From assembly GCF_000346755.1 (NCBI RefSeq), contig NZ_ANNV01000031.1, positions 62,001 to 126,000 of the forward strand: DNA of 64,000 nucleotides, read 5' to 3'. The notes beneath the pieces were generated by a model that did no database searches, was not told the origin of the DNA, and saw only the letters and a list, made by a program, of their open reading frames with translations. This DNA comes from Pseudomonas sp. CBZ-4. GTDB taxonomy: Bacteria > Pseudomonadota > Gammaproteobacteria > Pseudomonadales > Pseudomonadaceae. Shown here piece by piece: positions 10,779 to 22,454 of the stretch (position 1 is the first letter of the stretch; each line of letters begins with the position of its first letter). The position numbers were made by a program, and so were the translations under genes.

Positions 10779-11484
10779 GGATGCCTTCCAGGCGCGAGTA
10801 GGGAATCTGCAACTCGACATGGCCGAGGGCGTACGGCGCGATGGTGGTGGTGGGGTACTTGAGGATCACGCCACCGTAGGTCAGCGCCACGTTCGGGGTT
10901 TTCTGGAAGGGGTAGGTCTTCACGAACTCCGGCTCCAGGCTCAGGCGGGTGCTGATCAGCCAGCTGTTGTGGGCGACCTGGGCGGCTTTCCAGAAGGCGT
11001 CTTCCTTGCCGGGCAGCAGCATGTCGGTCAACGACAGGGCTTTTTGCTGCTGGCGCGAATAGTTGATGAACGCACGGCCCGGCTCGCCGTGGGTGGCGCC
11101 CTGGTCGAGGTAGCTGGACAGCTCGATGATCACCAAGCCGTCATGCTGCTCACGTACCTTGGCCTGCAAATACATGCTGTTGCGTGGCGCGGCGCTGCGC
11201 AGGAATTGTTCGCTGTAGGTCGCCAGGCTGGTGGGCAGCGGGTCGGCCTGGGTCATTTCCAGCAGGCGCTGTTCGATCAAGGCATCCAGCTTGGGCTCCT
11301 TGGCGAAGTGCACGGTGTCGATGTTCACCAGCGGGCAGTCGGCGCTGGCGCAACCCGGCTTGCTTTGCTCGGTGGCCTCGCGGGTGGCTTCCAGCGGCGT
11401 GCGCCAGCTTGGTTGAAACAGGCTTTGGCAGGCACCCAGGGTCAGGGCGATGCAGGCCACGGAGGCGATTTTTAAAAGCGACAT
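10747..11484 (-). CDS. DUF3298 (RsiV-like) family lipoprotein
   Basis: A 245-residue probable lipoprotein: signal MSLLKIASVACIALTLGACQ with lipobox LGAC, lipidated at Cys19. The C-terminal half has the DUF3298 pattern: YLDQGATHGEPGRAFINYS, then LSLTDMLLPGKEDAFWKAA, and near the end the strand GGVILKYPTTTIAPYALGHVE followed by IPYSRL. DUF3298 is the extracellular part of the anti-sigma factor RsiV, where it binds lysozyme; here no anti-sigma or transmembrane region exists, so that function should not be transferred. It is a single gene convergent with cytX and divergent from nudF. Confidence 0.85.
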   Translation of the reverse strand: MSLLKIASVACIALTLGACQSLFQPSWRTPLEATREATEQSKPGCASADCPLVNIDTVHFAKEPKLDALIEQRLLEMTQADPLPTSLATYSEQFLRSAAPRNSMYLQAKVREQHDGLVIIELSSYLDQGATHGEPGRAFINYSRQQQKALSLTDMLLPGKEDAFWKAAQVAHNSWLISTRLSLEPEFVKTYPFQKTPNVALTYGGVILKYPTTTIAPYALGHVELQIPYSRLEGILKPELVPARR

Positions 11485-11675
11485 GGAGGTCCTTCGTCTA
11501 ACGATAAGAGCGAAATGGTGCAGCTTCGACTACCGGCAGGGCAGTCAGTTCGCCACTAAGCTGATTAGAGTGATTTTGACGTTCGCCGTCTATCCCGGCA
11601 ACCGGAAAGGGGCTGCACCAACCGTTGCGGGCGCGTTAGGATGGCGCGAATTGCACAGGCTTAACGAGGAAGGGT

Positions 11676-12293
11676 ATGACGGACATTGCGAAATCGGCGC
11701 CGAGCAAAATCGAAATTGTTCAGCACGACACAGCTTTCAAGGGCTTCTATCAGCTTGATCGCCTGCAACTGCGCCACGAGAAATTCGACGGCGGCATGAG
11801 CCGGGTGATCAATCGCGAAGTCTTCGTTCGTCATGATGCCGTGTGTGTCTTGCCCTACGACCCACAGCGCGACGAAGTGGTCTTGAACGAGCAGTTCCGC
11901 GTCGGCGCCATGGGCCGTACCGACAACCCCTGGCTGATCGAAATGGTCGCCGGCCTGATCGACAAGGACGAGCAACCGGAGGAGGTTGCACACCGTGAGG
12001 CCGAGGAGGAAGCTGGGCTGACCTTCTCCGCCTTGTGGCCGATCACCAAGTATTTCCCGTCGCCCGGCGGCAGCACCGAATTTGTCCACTTGTACCTGGG
12101 TCGTTGCGACAGCACCGGGGTAGGTGGCGTCCATGGATTGGAAGAAGAGGCCGAAGATATCCGCGTCACCACCTGGGCCTTCGAAGATGCCCTGCAAGCG
12201 GTGCGCGACGGCAGGATTTCCAACGCAGCCAGCATTATCGCCCTGCAATGGCTTGCGCTTAATCGCGCGGGAGTGAGGGGGTTATGGCAGTAA
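11676..12293 (+). CDS. nudF: ADP-ribose pyrophosphatase (Nudix hydrolase)
   Basis: A 205-residue Nudix enzyme that hydrolyses ADP-ribose to AMP and ribose 5-phosphate. The Nudix box is complete at residues 93-115: Gly93, Glu99, Arg107-Glu108, Glu111-Glu112 and Gly114, with Mg-binding glutamates intact. Further NudF-type motifs are VREDAV-like VRHDAVCVLPYD and FPSPGGSTEFVHLYLG (the ADP-ribose subgroup SPG). It overlaps the next gene by ten bases. The order nudF, DUF1249, cpdA, yqiA, parE is the same as in E. coli, which supports the name. Confidence 0.95.
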   Translation: MTDIAKSAPSKIEIVQHDTAFKGFYQLDRLQLRHEKFDGGMSRVINREVFVRHDAVCVLPYDPQRDEVVLNEQFRVGAMGRTDNPWLIEMVAGLIDKDEQPEEVAHREAEEEAGLTFSALWPITKYFPSPGGSTEFVHLYLGRCDSTGVGGVHGLEEEAEDIRVTTWAFEDALQAVRDGRISNAASIIALQWLALNRAGVRGLWQ

Positions 12294-12733
12294 AGGCACG
12301 GGAACGTTACCGGGTTGACCTGATCGGGCTGCAAGCAGCCTGCGAGGCCAACTATGCGCGGCTGATGCGCCTGCTCCCCGATATGCGCCACGCCCCGGCG
12401 GCGCGGCGCATCGGTGTGACCCATGGCGATCAGATGCTCGGCGTGCTGACCCTGGAAGTCATCGTCAACTGCCCGTACACCACCACCCTGCGCGTGCGCC
12501 AGGAACACAGCCTGCCGTGGCTGCCGGTGCCGCAACTGGAAGTGCAGGTGTACCACGACGCGCGCATGGCCGAAGTGATCAGCGCCGAACATGCGCGGCG
12601 CTTTCGCAGCATCTATCCTTACCCGAATGTGTTCATGCACCAGCCCGATGAGAAAGCACAGCTCAATGTGTTCCTCGGTGAATGGTTGAGTCACTGCCTG
12701 GCCCTGGGCCATGAGTTCGAAGCGGTGCGGTAG
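12284..12733 (+). CDS. DUF1249 family protein (YqiB-like)
   Basis: A 149-residue soluble protein that begins VKARERYRVDLIGLQAACEANYARLMRLLPD, the usual DUF1249 opening, and contains the conserved middle VQVYHDARMAEVISAEHARRFRSIYPYPN and the end EKAQLNVFLGEWLSHCLALG. No function is established for the family. Its start lies inside nudF and cpdA follows after about 100 bases, so it belongs to the nudF operon as yqiB does in E. coli. Confidence 0.9.
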   Translation: MAVKARERYRVDLIGLQAACEANYARLMRLLPDMRHAPAARRIGVTHGDQMLGVLTLEVIVNCPYTTTLRVRQEHSLPWLPVPQLEVQVYHDARMAEVISAEHARRFRSIYPYPNVFMHQPDEKAQLNVFLGEWLSHCLALGHEFEAVR

Positions 12734-12831
12734 ATGTGAACTGCGTCTGCTTCCCTGGGTTTCCTCTTTGTGTCCTGCCCCAGCATAATCGCGCTATTCG
12801 TCCATTCCTGTGATTGCCCTGGGAGAGCGCC

Positions 12832-13647
12832 TTGCCGAGCGTAACCACCGTGAACCCCGATGCACCCGCGTTGCTGGTGCAACTGTCCGACAGCCACCTG
12901 TTTGCCGAGGCCGACGGCACGCTGCTGGGCATGAACACCCGTGAAAGCCTGCAACGGGTGATCGAGCTGGTGCGCGTGCAGCAGCCGCGGATCGACTTGA
13001 TGCTGGCCACGGGGGACTTGTCCCAGGACGGCACGCTTGAGTCCTACCAGCTATTTCGCGACATGACCCGGCAGATCGACGCCCCGGCGCGCTGGATTCC
13101 CGGCAATCACGACGAACCCCAGGTCATGGCCCTCGCCGCCGTGCGCAGTGATTTGCTGGAGCCGGTGGTCGATATCGGCAACTGGCGCGTCACCCTGCTG
13201 GATTCCGCCGTGCCGGGCTCGGTGCCGGGTTACCTGCAAGACCAGCAACTGCAATTGCTCGCCCAGGCCCTGAGCGAAGCGCCGGGCCGCCATCACCTGG
13301 TGTGCTTCCACCATCATCCGGTGTCCATCGGCTGTGCGTGGATGGAGCCCATCGGCCTGCGCAATCCCGACGCGTTGTTTGCCGTGCTGGATCGCTTCCC
13401 GCAGGTCAAGGCGGTGCTCTGGGGGCATGTGCACCAGGAAATCGACCGCGAACGCAACGGCGTGCGGCTGTTGGCCTCGCCGTCCACCTGCATCCAGTTC
13501 GCGCCGGGCAGCGAGGATTTCAAGGTCAGCGAGCAGGCGCCGGGGTATCGCTGGTTGCGCTTGCATGCCGACGGGCGGTTGGAGACGGGTGTGGAGCGGG
13601 TTACAGACTTTGCCTTTGCCGTGGATTACGGCAGCAACGGCTACTAA
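12832..13647 (+). CDS. cpdA: 3',5'-cyclic AMP phosphodiesterase
   Basis: A 271-residue class III cyclic-nucleotide phosphodiesterase that breaks down cAMP, tuning Crp/Vfr signalling. It is a binuclear metallophosphoesterase: QLSDSHLF (first Asp and His), ATGDLSQDG, GNHDE, the HHHPV histidines and WGHVHQE are all present, so the metal site is complete. I choose the TTG start at 12832 because GGGAGAG lies five bases before it and the family begins close to QLSDSH; the frame is open six codons further. The position between the DUF1249 and YqiA genes is as in E. coli. Confidence 0.92.
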   Translation: MPSVTTVNPDAPALLVQLSDSHLFAEADGTLLGMNTRESLQRVIELVRVQQPRIDLMLATGDLSQDGTLESYQLFRDMTRQIDAPARWIPGNHDEPQVMALAAVRSDLLEPVVDIGNWRVTLLDSAVPGSVPGYLQDQQLQLLAQALSEAPGRHHLVCFHHHPVSIGCAWMEPIGLRNPDALFAVLDRFPQVKAVLWGHVHQEIDRERNGVRLLASPSTCIQFAPGSEDFKVSEQAPGYRWLRLHADGRLETGVERVTDFAFAVDYGSNGY

Positions 13648-13669
13648 GAGCTGCAAACACTGAGCAATC

Positions 13670-13757
13670 TGTGGGAGCTGGCTTGCCTGCGATAGCATCA
13701 CCTCGGTATGCCTGATGTACCGAGTCGCCTGCATCGCAGGCAAGCCAGCTCCCACAT
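13670..13757. repeat. REP pair (BIME), CTGGCTTGCC type
   Basis: Inverted TGTGGGAGCTGGCTTGCC cores with a spacer holding CCTCGGTA...TACCGAG, almost the same as the copies at 5456 and 60148. It lies between cpdA and the YqiA-like gene. Confidence 0.9.
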
Positions 13758-13836
13758 TGGTTCGCCTATATCCTGTAGATACCACCCCGATCCCTGTAAA
13801 CTGCGCCTCTTTGGCCCAAGTCATGGAGAGCCTGGC

Positions 13837-14445
13837 ATGTCCGCTTCGATCCTGTATATCCACGGTTTCAACAGTGCGCCGGCATCCAACAAGGCCAGCC
13901 AGTTGATCACCGTGATGGACGCCCTCGGCCTGGCCGACCAGTTGCGCGTGCCGGCCCTGCATCACCACCCGCGTCAGGCGATTCCTCAACTGGAAGCGGC
14001 TATCGCTGAACTGGGGCGCCCGCTGCTGGTCGGCAGCTCACTCGGCGGCTACTATGCAACCCATCTTGCCGAACGCCATGGCCTCAAGGCGCTGCTGGTC
14101 AACCCGGCGGTCAGCCCCCATCGGATGTTCGACGGTTACCTGGGCACCCAGAAGAACCTCTACACCGATGAAACCTGGGAATTGACCCACGACCACGTCA
14201 CGGCCCTGGCCGAGCTGGAAGTGGCGGCGCCCCAGGACGCCGGGCGGTATCAGGTGTGGTTGCAAACCGGCGATGAAACCCTGGATTATCGCCTCGCCCA
14301 GCAGTACTACCGGGCCTGTGCCTTGCGCATCCAGGCCGGTGGCGACCATGGTTACCAAGGCTTCGCCGGGCAATTGCCGGCCCTGCTCAGTTTTGCCGGC
14401 ATTGGCGCAGATCAGTATCAATCCTTCGATTTTTCGTCACTGTAA
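13837..14445 (+). CDS. yqiA: YqiA-type alpha/beta-hydrolase (esterase)
   Basis: A 202-residue serine hydrolase. It has ILYIHGFNSAP after the first strand (oxyanion region), the nucleophile elbow GSSLGGYYA (Ser near residue 69), and near the C-terminus GGDHGYQGF with the catalytic His; the acidic residue is probably in QTGDETLDY. This is the UPF0227/YqiA pattern and length; E. coli YqiA cleaves short acyl esters of CoA or p-nitrophenol. The start ATG at 13837 has GGAGAG eight bases upstream. It precedes parE by 45 bases. Confidence 0.92.
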   Translation: MSASILYIHGFNSAPASNKASQLITVMDALGLADQLRVPALHHHPRQAIPQLEAAIAELGRPLLVGSSLGGYYATHLAERHGLKALLVNPAVSPHRMFDGYLGTQKNLYTDETWELTHDHVTALAELEVAAPQDAGRYQVWLQTGDETLDYRLAQQYYRACALRIQAGGDHGYQGFAGQLPALLSFAGIGADQYQSFDFSSL

Positions 14446-14466
14446 AAATCGCAGGTCACTTTTTAA

Positions 14467-16394
<1,928 letters not shown>

Positions 16395-16395
<1 letters not shown>

Positions 16396-17390
16396 TGCGC
16401 ACAGGTTTCGCCCTGGCGATCCTGATGTGGAGCGGGTTGGTGGCTACTTCGGTAGTTGCCGCGCCCGTGGCTGAACTGAAACTCGTCTCCGAACACGCGG
16501 TGGACGGCATGCGCGGCGGCAATCTGTCGGGCCTGGCCTTGTGTGGCAAGGAGCTGTGGACGGTTTCCGACCGCGACGACGACCAGATCTATCGCCTGGA
16601 TATCAGCACGCCGACCTGGCAGGCCGAAACGGTGAAAATCGACGTGCCGCCGGTGCCGGAGTCCGGCTTGCCCTGGGGGTTGCGTTCGCGCACCAAGGCC
16701 GCGTCGTTCATTCGTGGTGGCGACCTGGATTTTGAAGGCATCAGCTGCGATGCCGCGGGTAACCGCTACATCGTCAGTGAAGCCCATGCGGCGGTGCTGC
16801 AAGTGCCGGTGAACGGCGTGCCCGAGTGGTTGAAGATCGCCCCGGGCATGGTGCGTGAAGCGCGGGCCAGTGGCATGTTGCTGCACTTCAATGCGTTGTT
16901 TGAGGGGCTGGCGATCAATCCCGAGGGCAATCAGATTTGGCTGGCAGCCGAGCGCGAAAGGCGCGGCCTAATCTCGATCAAGCGCGGGCAAAGCGTTTGG
17001 GATTGCGATGGCCCCTGTGTATTGCTGAGCGAAGCCGGCCAGGAAGTGCAGCCGGTCAAGTTCACCAATGCCAAGGCCGTGTCCAAGGACTTTGCCGACC
17101 TGGCCCTGTTCAACGGCAAGCTGTTTACCCTGGAGCGCAATGCGTTCCAGATCTGCCGGCGCGATGCGGTCACGGCCAAGGTCGAGCTGTGCTGGTCGTT
17201 TGCCGACGAGACCCTGACGCCTGAGCGGCGCTATCCTCAGGCCTATGGCCTGGCTGAAGCCCTGGTGGTGGACGCGGACGGCGCCTGGTTGGGCATCGAC
17301 AACAATTTCGGCCCCCGCGCCGATGGTGAAAAACGCCCGGTGGTCTATCGTTTCGCCGCCCCGGCCGGTGGCTGGAGTGCCCAGCCATGA
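16395..17390 (+). CDS. Esterase-like activity of phytase family protein
   Basis: A 331-residue exported protein. A signal peptide (MRTGFALAILMWSGLVATSVVAAP) leads into a beta-propeller-like phytase-esterase domain (Pfam 'Phytase-like'), recognised from LSGLALCGKELWTVSDRDDDQ, FEGISCDAAGNRYIVSEAH, LFEGLAINPEGNQIWLAAE and the ending WLGIDNNFGPRADGEKRPVVYRF. It is translationally coupled to parE and lies between parE and parC, although its likely periplasmic role has no obvious link to topoisomerase. The substrate is unknown; 'phytase' is a fold label only. Confidence 0.85.
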
Positions 17391-17460
17391 ACCCTGAATT
17401 TTTTGAATTGACCCGGCGCCGCGGCATTTCCGCCGCGCCTTACCCAATGATGAGGCCCGC

Positions 17461-19725
17461 ATGAGTGACATCCTCGCAGACAGCTTAGATGGCGTAGAAC
17501 GCCGGTCGCTGGCTGACTTCACCGAAAGTGCCTACCTCAACTACTCCATGTACGTGATCATGGACCGTGCCTTGCCGCATATCGGCGACGGCCTGAAGCC
17601 CGTGCAACGGCGCATCATCTACGCCATGAGTGAGTTGGGCCTGGACGCTGATTCCAAGCACAAGAAGTCGGCGCGTACCGTCGGCGACGTGCTCGGCAAG
17701 TTCCACCCCCACGGCGACTCCGCCTGCTACGAAGCCATGGTGCTGATGGCCCAGCCGTTCAGCTACCGCTACACGCTGGTGGACGGCCAGGGCAACTGGG
17801 GTGCGCCGGATGATCCGAAGTCCTTCGCTGCCATGCGTTACACCGAGGCGCGCCTGTCGCGTTACTCGGAAGTGCTACTGAGCGAGCTGGGGCAGGGCAC
17901 CGCCGATTGGGGCCCGAACTTCGACGGCACGCTCGACGAACCGCTGGTGTTGCCGGCACGTTTGCCGAATATCCTCCTTAACGGCACCACCGGCATCGCC
18001 GTGGGCATGGCCACCGACGTGCCGCCGCATAACCTGCGTGAAGTGGCCACAGCGTGCGTGCGCTTGCTCGATGAGCCCAAGGCCACGGTCGAACAGCTCT
18101 GCGAGCATATCCAGGGCCCGGACTACCCGACCGAAGCGGAAATCATCACGCCGCGCGCCGACCTGCTGAAGATGTACGAAACCGGCAAGGGCTCGGTGCG
18201 CATGCGTGCCGTGTACCACATCGAAGACGGCGACATTATCGTCACCGCGCTGCCGCACCAGGTGTCTGGCGCCAAGGTGCTGGAACAGATCGCCGCCCTG
18301 ATGCAGGCCAAGCCATCGAAATTGCCGCAAGTGGCCGACCTGCGTGACGAATCCGACCACGAAAACCCGTGCCGCATCGTGATCATCCCGACCAACAGCC
18401 GGGTCGACCACGAAGTGCTGATGCAGCATCTGTTTGCCAGCACCGACCTCGAGTCGAGCTACCGGGTCAACGTCAACATCATCGGCCTGGACGGCAAGCC
18501 GCAGCTGAAAAACCTGCGCAACCTGCTGGTGGAGTGGCTGGAGTTCCGCGTGCAGACCGTGCGTCGCCGCCTGCAATTCCGTCTGGACAAGGTCGAGCGC
18601 CGCTTGCACCTGTTGGACGGCTTGCTGATTGCCTACCTCAACCTGGATCGGGTGATCCACATCATCCGTACTGCCGAGCATCCCAAGGCAGAGCTGATCG
18701 CCGAGTTCCAGCTGAGCGAGATCCAGGCCGACTACATCCTCGACACCCGCTTGCGTCAATTGGCGCGACTGGAAGAAATGAAGTTGCGCGACGAACAAGA
18801 CGCGCTGCTCAAGGAACAAGCCAAGCTGCAAGCCCTGCTGGGCAGCGAAGCCAAGCTGAAAAAGCTGGTGCGCACCGAGCTGATCAAGGACGCCGAAACC
18901 TACGGCGACGAGCGCCGCTCGCCAATCGTGCAGCGTGCTGAAGCGAAAGCGCTGACCGAAACCGAGCTGCTGCCAAACGAGAAAATTACCGTCGTTCTGT
19001 CGGAAAAGGGTTGGGTTCGTTCGGCCAAGGGGCATGATATTGACGCCACTGGCCTGTCGTACAAGGCTGGCGACGGCTTCAAGACCGCTGCGGCCGGGCG
19101 TTCCAACCAGTTCGCGGTGTTTATCGACTCAACCGGGCGCAGTTATTCGGTGCCGGCCCACACCTTGCCGTCTGCACGGGGCCAGGGCGAGCCGCTGACC
19201 GGGCGCCTGACGCCGCCACCGGGGGCGAATTTCGAGTGTGTGCTGCTGCCGGATGACGATTCGCTGTACGTGATTGCGTCGGACGCGGGTTACGGTTTCG
19301 TGGTCAAGGGTGAAGACCTGCAGGCCAAGAACAAGGCGGGCAAGGCGCTGTTGAGCCTGCCGAACAACGCCAAGGTGATCCTGCCGCGACCGGTGGACGA
19401 TCGCGAGAGCAACTGGCTGGCCTCGGTGACCACCGAAGGGCGTTTGCTGGTGTTCAAGATCAGCGACCTGCCGCAGCTGGGCAAGGGCAAGGGCAACAAG
19501 ATCATCGGCATTCCTGGCGAGCGCGTGGCCAGTCGCGAAGAGTACGTGACCGACATCGCAGTGATCCCGGAAGGCGCGACCCTGGTGCTGCAGGCCGGCA
19601 AGCGCACGTTGTCGCTGCGTCCTGACGACCTTGAGCACTACAAGGGCGAGCGTGGTCGGCGTGGTAACAAACTGCCTCGGGGCTTCCAGCGCGTGGATGC
19701 TTTGTTGGTAGAAACGCCGGTTTAA
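17461..19725 (+). CDS. parC: DNA topoisomerase IV subunit A
   Basis: A 754-residue DNA-cleaving subunit of topoisomerase IV. The active tyrosine is Tyr127 in [11 protein letters not shown]; the winged-helix region carries [13 protein letters not shown] with Ser87 and Glu91, so the quinolone-determining positions are the unmutated ones. The tower and coiled-coil follow, then a C-terminal pinwheel domain (for example [19 protein letters not shown]). The length suits ParC; GyrA is longer and has a GyrA box, which is missing here. An ATG start with GAGGCCCGC upstream is used. Confidence 0.97.
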   Translation: MSDILADSLDGVERRSLADFTESAYLNYSMYVIMDRALPHIGDGLKPVQRRIIYAMSELGLDADSKHKKSARTVGDVLGKFHPHGDSACYEAMVLMAQPFSYRYTLVDGQGNWGAPDDPKSFAAMRYTEARLSRYSEVLLSELGQGTADWGPNFDGTLDEPLVLPARLPNILLNGTTGIAVGMATDVPPHNLREVATACVRLLDEPKATVEQLCEHIQGPDYPTEAEIITPRADLLKMYETGKGSVRMRAVYHIEDGDIIVTALPHQVSGAKVLEQIAALMQAKPSKLPQVADLRDESDHENPCRIVIIPTNSRVDHEVLMQHLFASTDLESSYRVNVNIIGLDGKPQLKNLRNLLVEWLEFRVQTVRRRLQFRLDKVERRLHLLDGLLIAYLNLDRVIHIIRTAEHPKAELIAEFQLSEIQADYILDTRLRQLARLEEMKLRDEQDALLKEQAKLQALLGSEAKLKKLVRTELIKDAETYGDERRSPIVQRAEAKALTETELLPNEKITVVLSEKGWVRSAKGHDIDATGLSYKAGDGFKTAAAGRSNQFAVFIDSTGRSYSVPAHTLPSARGQGEPLTGRLTPPPGANFECVLLPDDDSLYVIASDAGYGFVVKGEDLQAKNKAGKALLSLPNNAKVILPRPVDDRESNWLASVTTEGRLLVFKISDLPQLGKGKGNKIIGIPGERVASREEYVTDIAVIPEGATLVLQAGKRTLSLRPDDLEHYKGERGRRGNKLPRGFQRVDALLVETPV

Positions 19726-19767
19726 CGCGTATTAGAGGCCTCGATCTACGGTTTAACGCGTAGATCG
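19718..19767. repeat. Direct repeat and 9-bp hairpin after parC
   Basis: CGGTTTAACGCGTA occurs at 19718-19731, spanning the parC stop codon, and again at 19749-19762, a period of 31 bases. The second copy forms a perfect stem CGATCTACG / CGTAGATCG (19742-19767). No T-run follows, so it is not a standard terminator. The rest of the gap to 19897 shows nothing I recognise. Confidence 0.6.
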
Positions 19768-19897
19768 ACGCTTTGGCGCTGGAGTCATGGCGCATATTCA
19801 CGGATGATATGGCCTTTCCAGCGCCGGCGTGGCCGCGCGTGTTTAGGGTTTTTTCAGTATTAGTTGTGGTTCGCCTTGTGGCAGCCACCTGGATGGG

Positions 19898-20611
19898 ATG
19901 ATGACCGCTCCACGCGTTCCTTTATTTTTGATGCTCGCTGGCCTGTTGGGGTTGGCGGGTTGCAGCACGCACCAGCCGGTGTCGCTGTACCAGCTGGACA
20001 GCGGCAGCCCGGCGCAGCCCGCCCAGGCTGCCGGCATGGCGGTATTGCTTGGCCCGGTCGTCGTGGCGGACTACCTGCAACGCGAAACCCTGCTGCAACG
20101 TCAGAACGACGGCAGCCTGCAAGGTTCCACCGATGGTCGTTGGGCGGGCAGTCTGTCGTCTGACATCAACCAGTTGATGCTGCGCCAGGTGGCCGGTCAT
20201 CTGGACAGCCAGCGTGTGGTGCTCGCGCCTGCGCCAGCGGCGTTCAGCCCGGATGTGCAGGTCTTGCTGACCATCACGCGCCTGGACTCCGGCACCTCGC
20301 AGCCGGCGATCCTGGATGCGCAGTGGCGCTTGATCGACCGCCGTGGCCAGGTGCGTGACAGCCGCATCGTGCACTTGCAGGAAGAGCACGCGGGCACCAC
20401 CGCGTCCCAGGTCCAGGCCCAGGGCGTGCTGTTGCAGCATTTGGCCGAGCAGTTGTCGGTGGCCCTCAAGCCATTGGCCAACCAGCCGCCGATTGCCGAA
20501 GCGCCGCGCAAGCAGGCGCCGGTGCAGGCGGCCAAGCCGGCTGAACCGCAGAAGCCGAAGATGCCGATGGCTACGCCGATTCGTACGGATATGGAAGTGT
20601 TCCGGTTCTGA
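19898..20611 (+). CDS. PqiC-like (ABC_trans_aux) lipoprotein
   Basis: A 237-residue lipoprotein with signal FLMLAGLLGLAGCSTHQ (lipobox LAGC, Cys near residue 22). The body matches the PqiC/YmbA family: YQLDSG at the mature start, VLLGPVVVADYLQRETLLQR, then RWAGSLSSDINQLMLRQVAGHL. The family consists of outer-membrane-anchored partners of MCE-type lipid transport systems such as PqiABC. No PqiA or PqiB gene is in the window. The C-terminal 40 residues are a low-complexity Pro/Ala/Lys tail. Two consecutive ATG codons could start it. A strong terminator follows the stop. Confidence 0.87.
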   Translation: MMTAPRVPLFLMLAGLLGLAGCSTHQPVSLYQLDSGSPAQPAQAAGMAVLLGPVVVADYLQRETLLQRQNDGSLQGSTDGRWAGSLSSDINQLMLRQVAGHLDSQRVVLAPAPAAFSPDVQVLLTITRLDSGTSQPAILDAQWRLIDRRGQVRDSRIVHLQEEHAGTTASQVQAQGVLLQHLAEQLSVALKPLANQPPIAEAPRKQAPVQAAKPAEPQKPKMPMATPIRTDMEVFRF

Positions 20612-20627
20612 TCTGAATCACCGCCAC

Positions 20628-20663
20628 AAAAAAAGGCCCGCTGACTCAGCGGGCCTTTTTTTG
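20628..20663 (+). terminator. Rho-independent terminator after the PqiC-like gene
   Basis: AAAAAAAGGCCCGCTG-ACT-CAGCGGGCCTTTTTTT: a long GC stem with A and T tracts, so it can also work for the opposite strand. Confidence 0.95.
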
Positions 20664-20693
20664 TGCACGATTTGGAGGTCATCGAAGATCCCC

Positions 20694-20783
20694 TGTGGGA
20701 GCGGGCTTGCCCGCGATTGCGGAGTGCCAGCCTACACATCTTTGGCTGAACCACCGCCATCGCGGGCAAGCCCGCTCCCACAG
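20694..20783. repeat. REP pair (BIME), CGGGCTTGCCCGC type
   Basis: Inverted TGTGGGAGCGGGCTTGCCC cores about 50 bases apart between two convergent genes; the same subtype as the copy at 9374. Confidence 0.9.
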
Positions 20784-20812
20784 GTGTTTCCCACAGGTGT
20801 TTGTGCAGTGTC

Positions 20813-22321
20813 TTAAATCTTGGTGCGGGTCTCGTGCATCCGCGCCAGTTGCCGCTCCAGCATCGACGGATACGGCTCCATCAACCGCTCCACACAGCTC
20901 GCCCCCTCAGGGCTGGCAATCGGGCGGATACGGGCGCGCTGGCGGATCAGCGTGTCTTCACTGATCTTGCGCTCCACCAGCAGCAGGTTGCGGCTGTGTT
21001 GCGACAAGGCCAGGGCATCCTGTGCGCTCTCGGTGAGCAGCAGGTCGATCTGGCTCATGCCAAACAGGTCGTCGCTCACCGTCAGGCCCAGTTGCAGTTG
21101 CAACGTGATGCCACTGTCCGCCACTTCGATCTGCAAGGCATGGCCCAGGGCGCGCAGCAGCTCGCCGCAGCAGATGGCGTTGGTCAGGTAGTCTTCGCCG
21201 CTGTCTTCGCTGTGGAACAGCATCAGCGTGCTGCCGTCGTTCAGGGTGTGCAGTTCGCTCTGGTACAGCGAGGCGGCCTGGTCGAGGCAGTCGCGGTAGC
21301 GTTCCAGCAGTTCCGTCAGGCGGGTACGGGGCAGGCGGCGCAGTTGATCCTGGGAGCCCAGTTGCACGGCCAGGACCGCACTGTGCTGGGGCTCGGCGTT
21401 CTTCACCGGGGCAGGCGTCGGCGCGACGGCCGGGCTGTTTGCCGCGGTATCGCGCAGGTCGGCGAACGGGTCTTCGTCGTCCAATTCGTCTTCGTCAGCC
21501 TGGATTGCCTTGCGGGTGGCAGGCTTGAGGCCGGCAACCGGTGCGCTTTCGGCAAAGCCCGGCTCACCCACGTCGAACTCGGGCTCGTCGTCGTATTCCG
21601 GCTCGGGCTCCGGCGCGCGCACGGTCGGCTCCGGGGCGAAGCTGGCGTGCAGCTGGCGGGCGAGGTCGCCGATTTCATCCTGGCGGTCGGTGGCCGGGGT
21701 GTGTTCGTCGATGTCCCGCAGCCAGATGCGCAGTTGCATCAGCGGCGTGGAGATATGCCGACCCAGGCGCAGGCTCAGGGCCAACGCCAGGGCCAGCAGG
21801 ATCGCGCTGAGGATGCCCATGCTTTGCAGGCTGATGGTCATCGGCTGCTGGAATTGCTGCATGTCCAGGCTGATGCGCAGCTGGCCGGCCTTCACGTCCT
21901 GGAACGTGATGTTGCTCTGGTACAAGCCTTCGGCTTCGCCCAGCAGGCCGTTCTTCGGGCGTTGCCCGGCTTCGGCCATGATCCGGTTGTCCACGCTGTA
22001 GATGGCAGCGTGGGCCACCAGCGGGTTCTTGGTCAGGTTGTTGAGCAGCACGTTGAGGCTGAGGATGTCATTGGACACCAACAGCTCGGTCGCCGAGGTG
22101 GCGGTTTGCGTGGTCAGGCTCTCGCCCAGGGCGTCGGCCTGTTCGTGCATGGCCTGTTTGAACTGCAAACCCATCACGCAGGCGTAGATCACCAGGGCCA
22201 GGGCGACCAGGATCACGTTATGGCTGGCGATGCGTAATGCGATCGGTACACGGCGGTGGCGCAGTGCCCGGAAGATCAGCAGGAAGAAGTTATCGGTTTT
22301 TACTGGCGTGGGCCGGTTCAC
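20813..22321 (-). CDS. YtjB/AhpA-family membrane protein
   Basis: About 502 residues. One membrane helix near the N-terminus (ASHNVILVALALVIYACVMG) is followed by a periplasmic domain of roughly 130 residues (LLVSNDILSLNVLLNNLTKNPLV), a second helix (GILSAILLALALALSLRLG) and a cytoplasmic part with a HAMP-like start and an acidic Pro/Glu-rich linker. It lies divergently next to serB, as ytjB (smp) does in E. coli, which supports the family. The long C-terminal region is variable and of unknown function. I prefer the GTG at 22321; the frame upstream runs into the serB promoter region. Confidence 0.82.
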   Translation of the reverse strand: MNRPTPVKTDNFFLLIFRALRHRRVPIALRIASHNVILVALALVIYACVMGLQFKQAMHEQADALGESLTTQTATSATELLVSNDILSLNVLLNNLTKNPLVAHAAIYSVDNRIMAEAGQRPKNGLLGEAEGLYQSNITFQDVKAGQLRISLDMQQFQQPMTISLQSMGILSAILLALALALSLRLGRHISTPLMQLRIWLRDIDEHTPATDRQDEIGDLARQLHASFAPEPTVRAPEPEPEYDDEPEFDVGEPGFAESAPVAGLKPATRKAIQADEDELDDEDPFADLRDTAANSPAVAPTPAPVKNAEPQHSAVLAVQLGSQDQLRRLPRTRLTELLERYRDCLDQAASLYQSELHTLNDGSTLMLFHSEDSGEDYLTNAICCGELLRALGHALQIEVADSGITLQLQLGLTVSDDLFGMSQIDLLLTESAQDALALSQHSRNLLLVERKISEDTLIRQRARIRPIASPEGASCVERLMEPYPSMLERQLARMHETRTKI

Positions 22322-22454
22322 TTGCGCTCGGCTCTTGGTCCGTGAAGTTGACGCGCAGTATAGCGACAGGCCCCAGAGCGTCAAAGCGCTGGCTGTGCCC
22401 GATGGTCACTGAAAGTGGGTAGAATGCGGTTTTTTTCCAGCCTGGGGGTGCGCC

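Noticed and set aside
17701..17740. Possible quinolone-resistance mutation in parC
   Set aside because: Ser87 and Glu91 are the unmutated residues.
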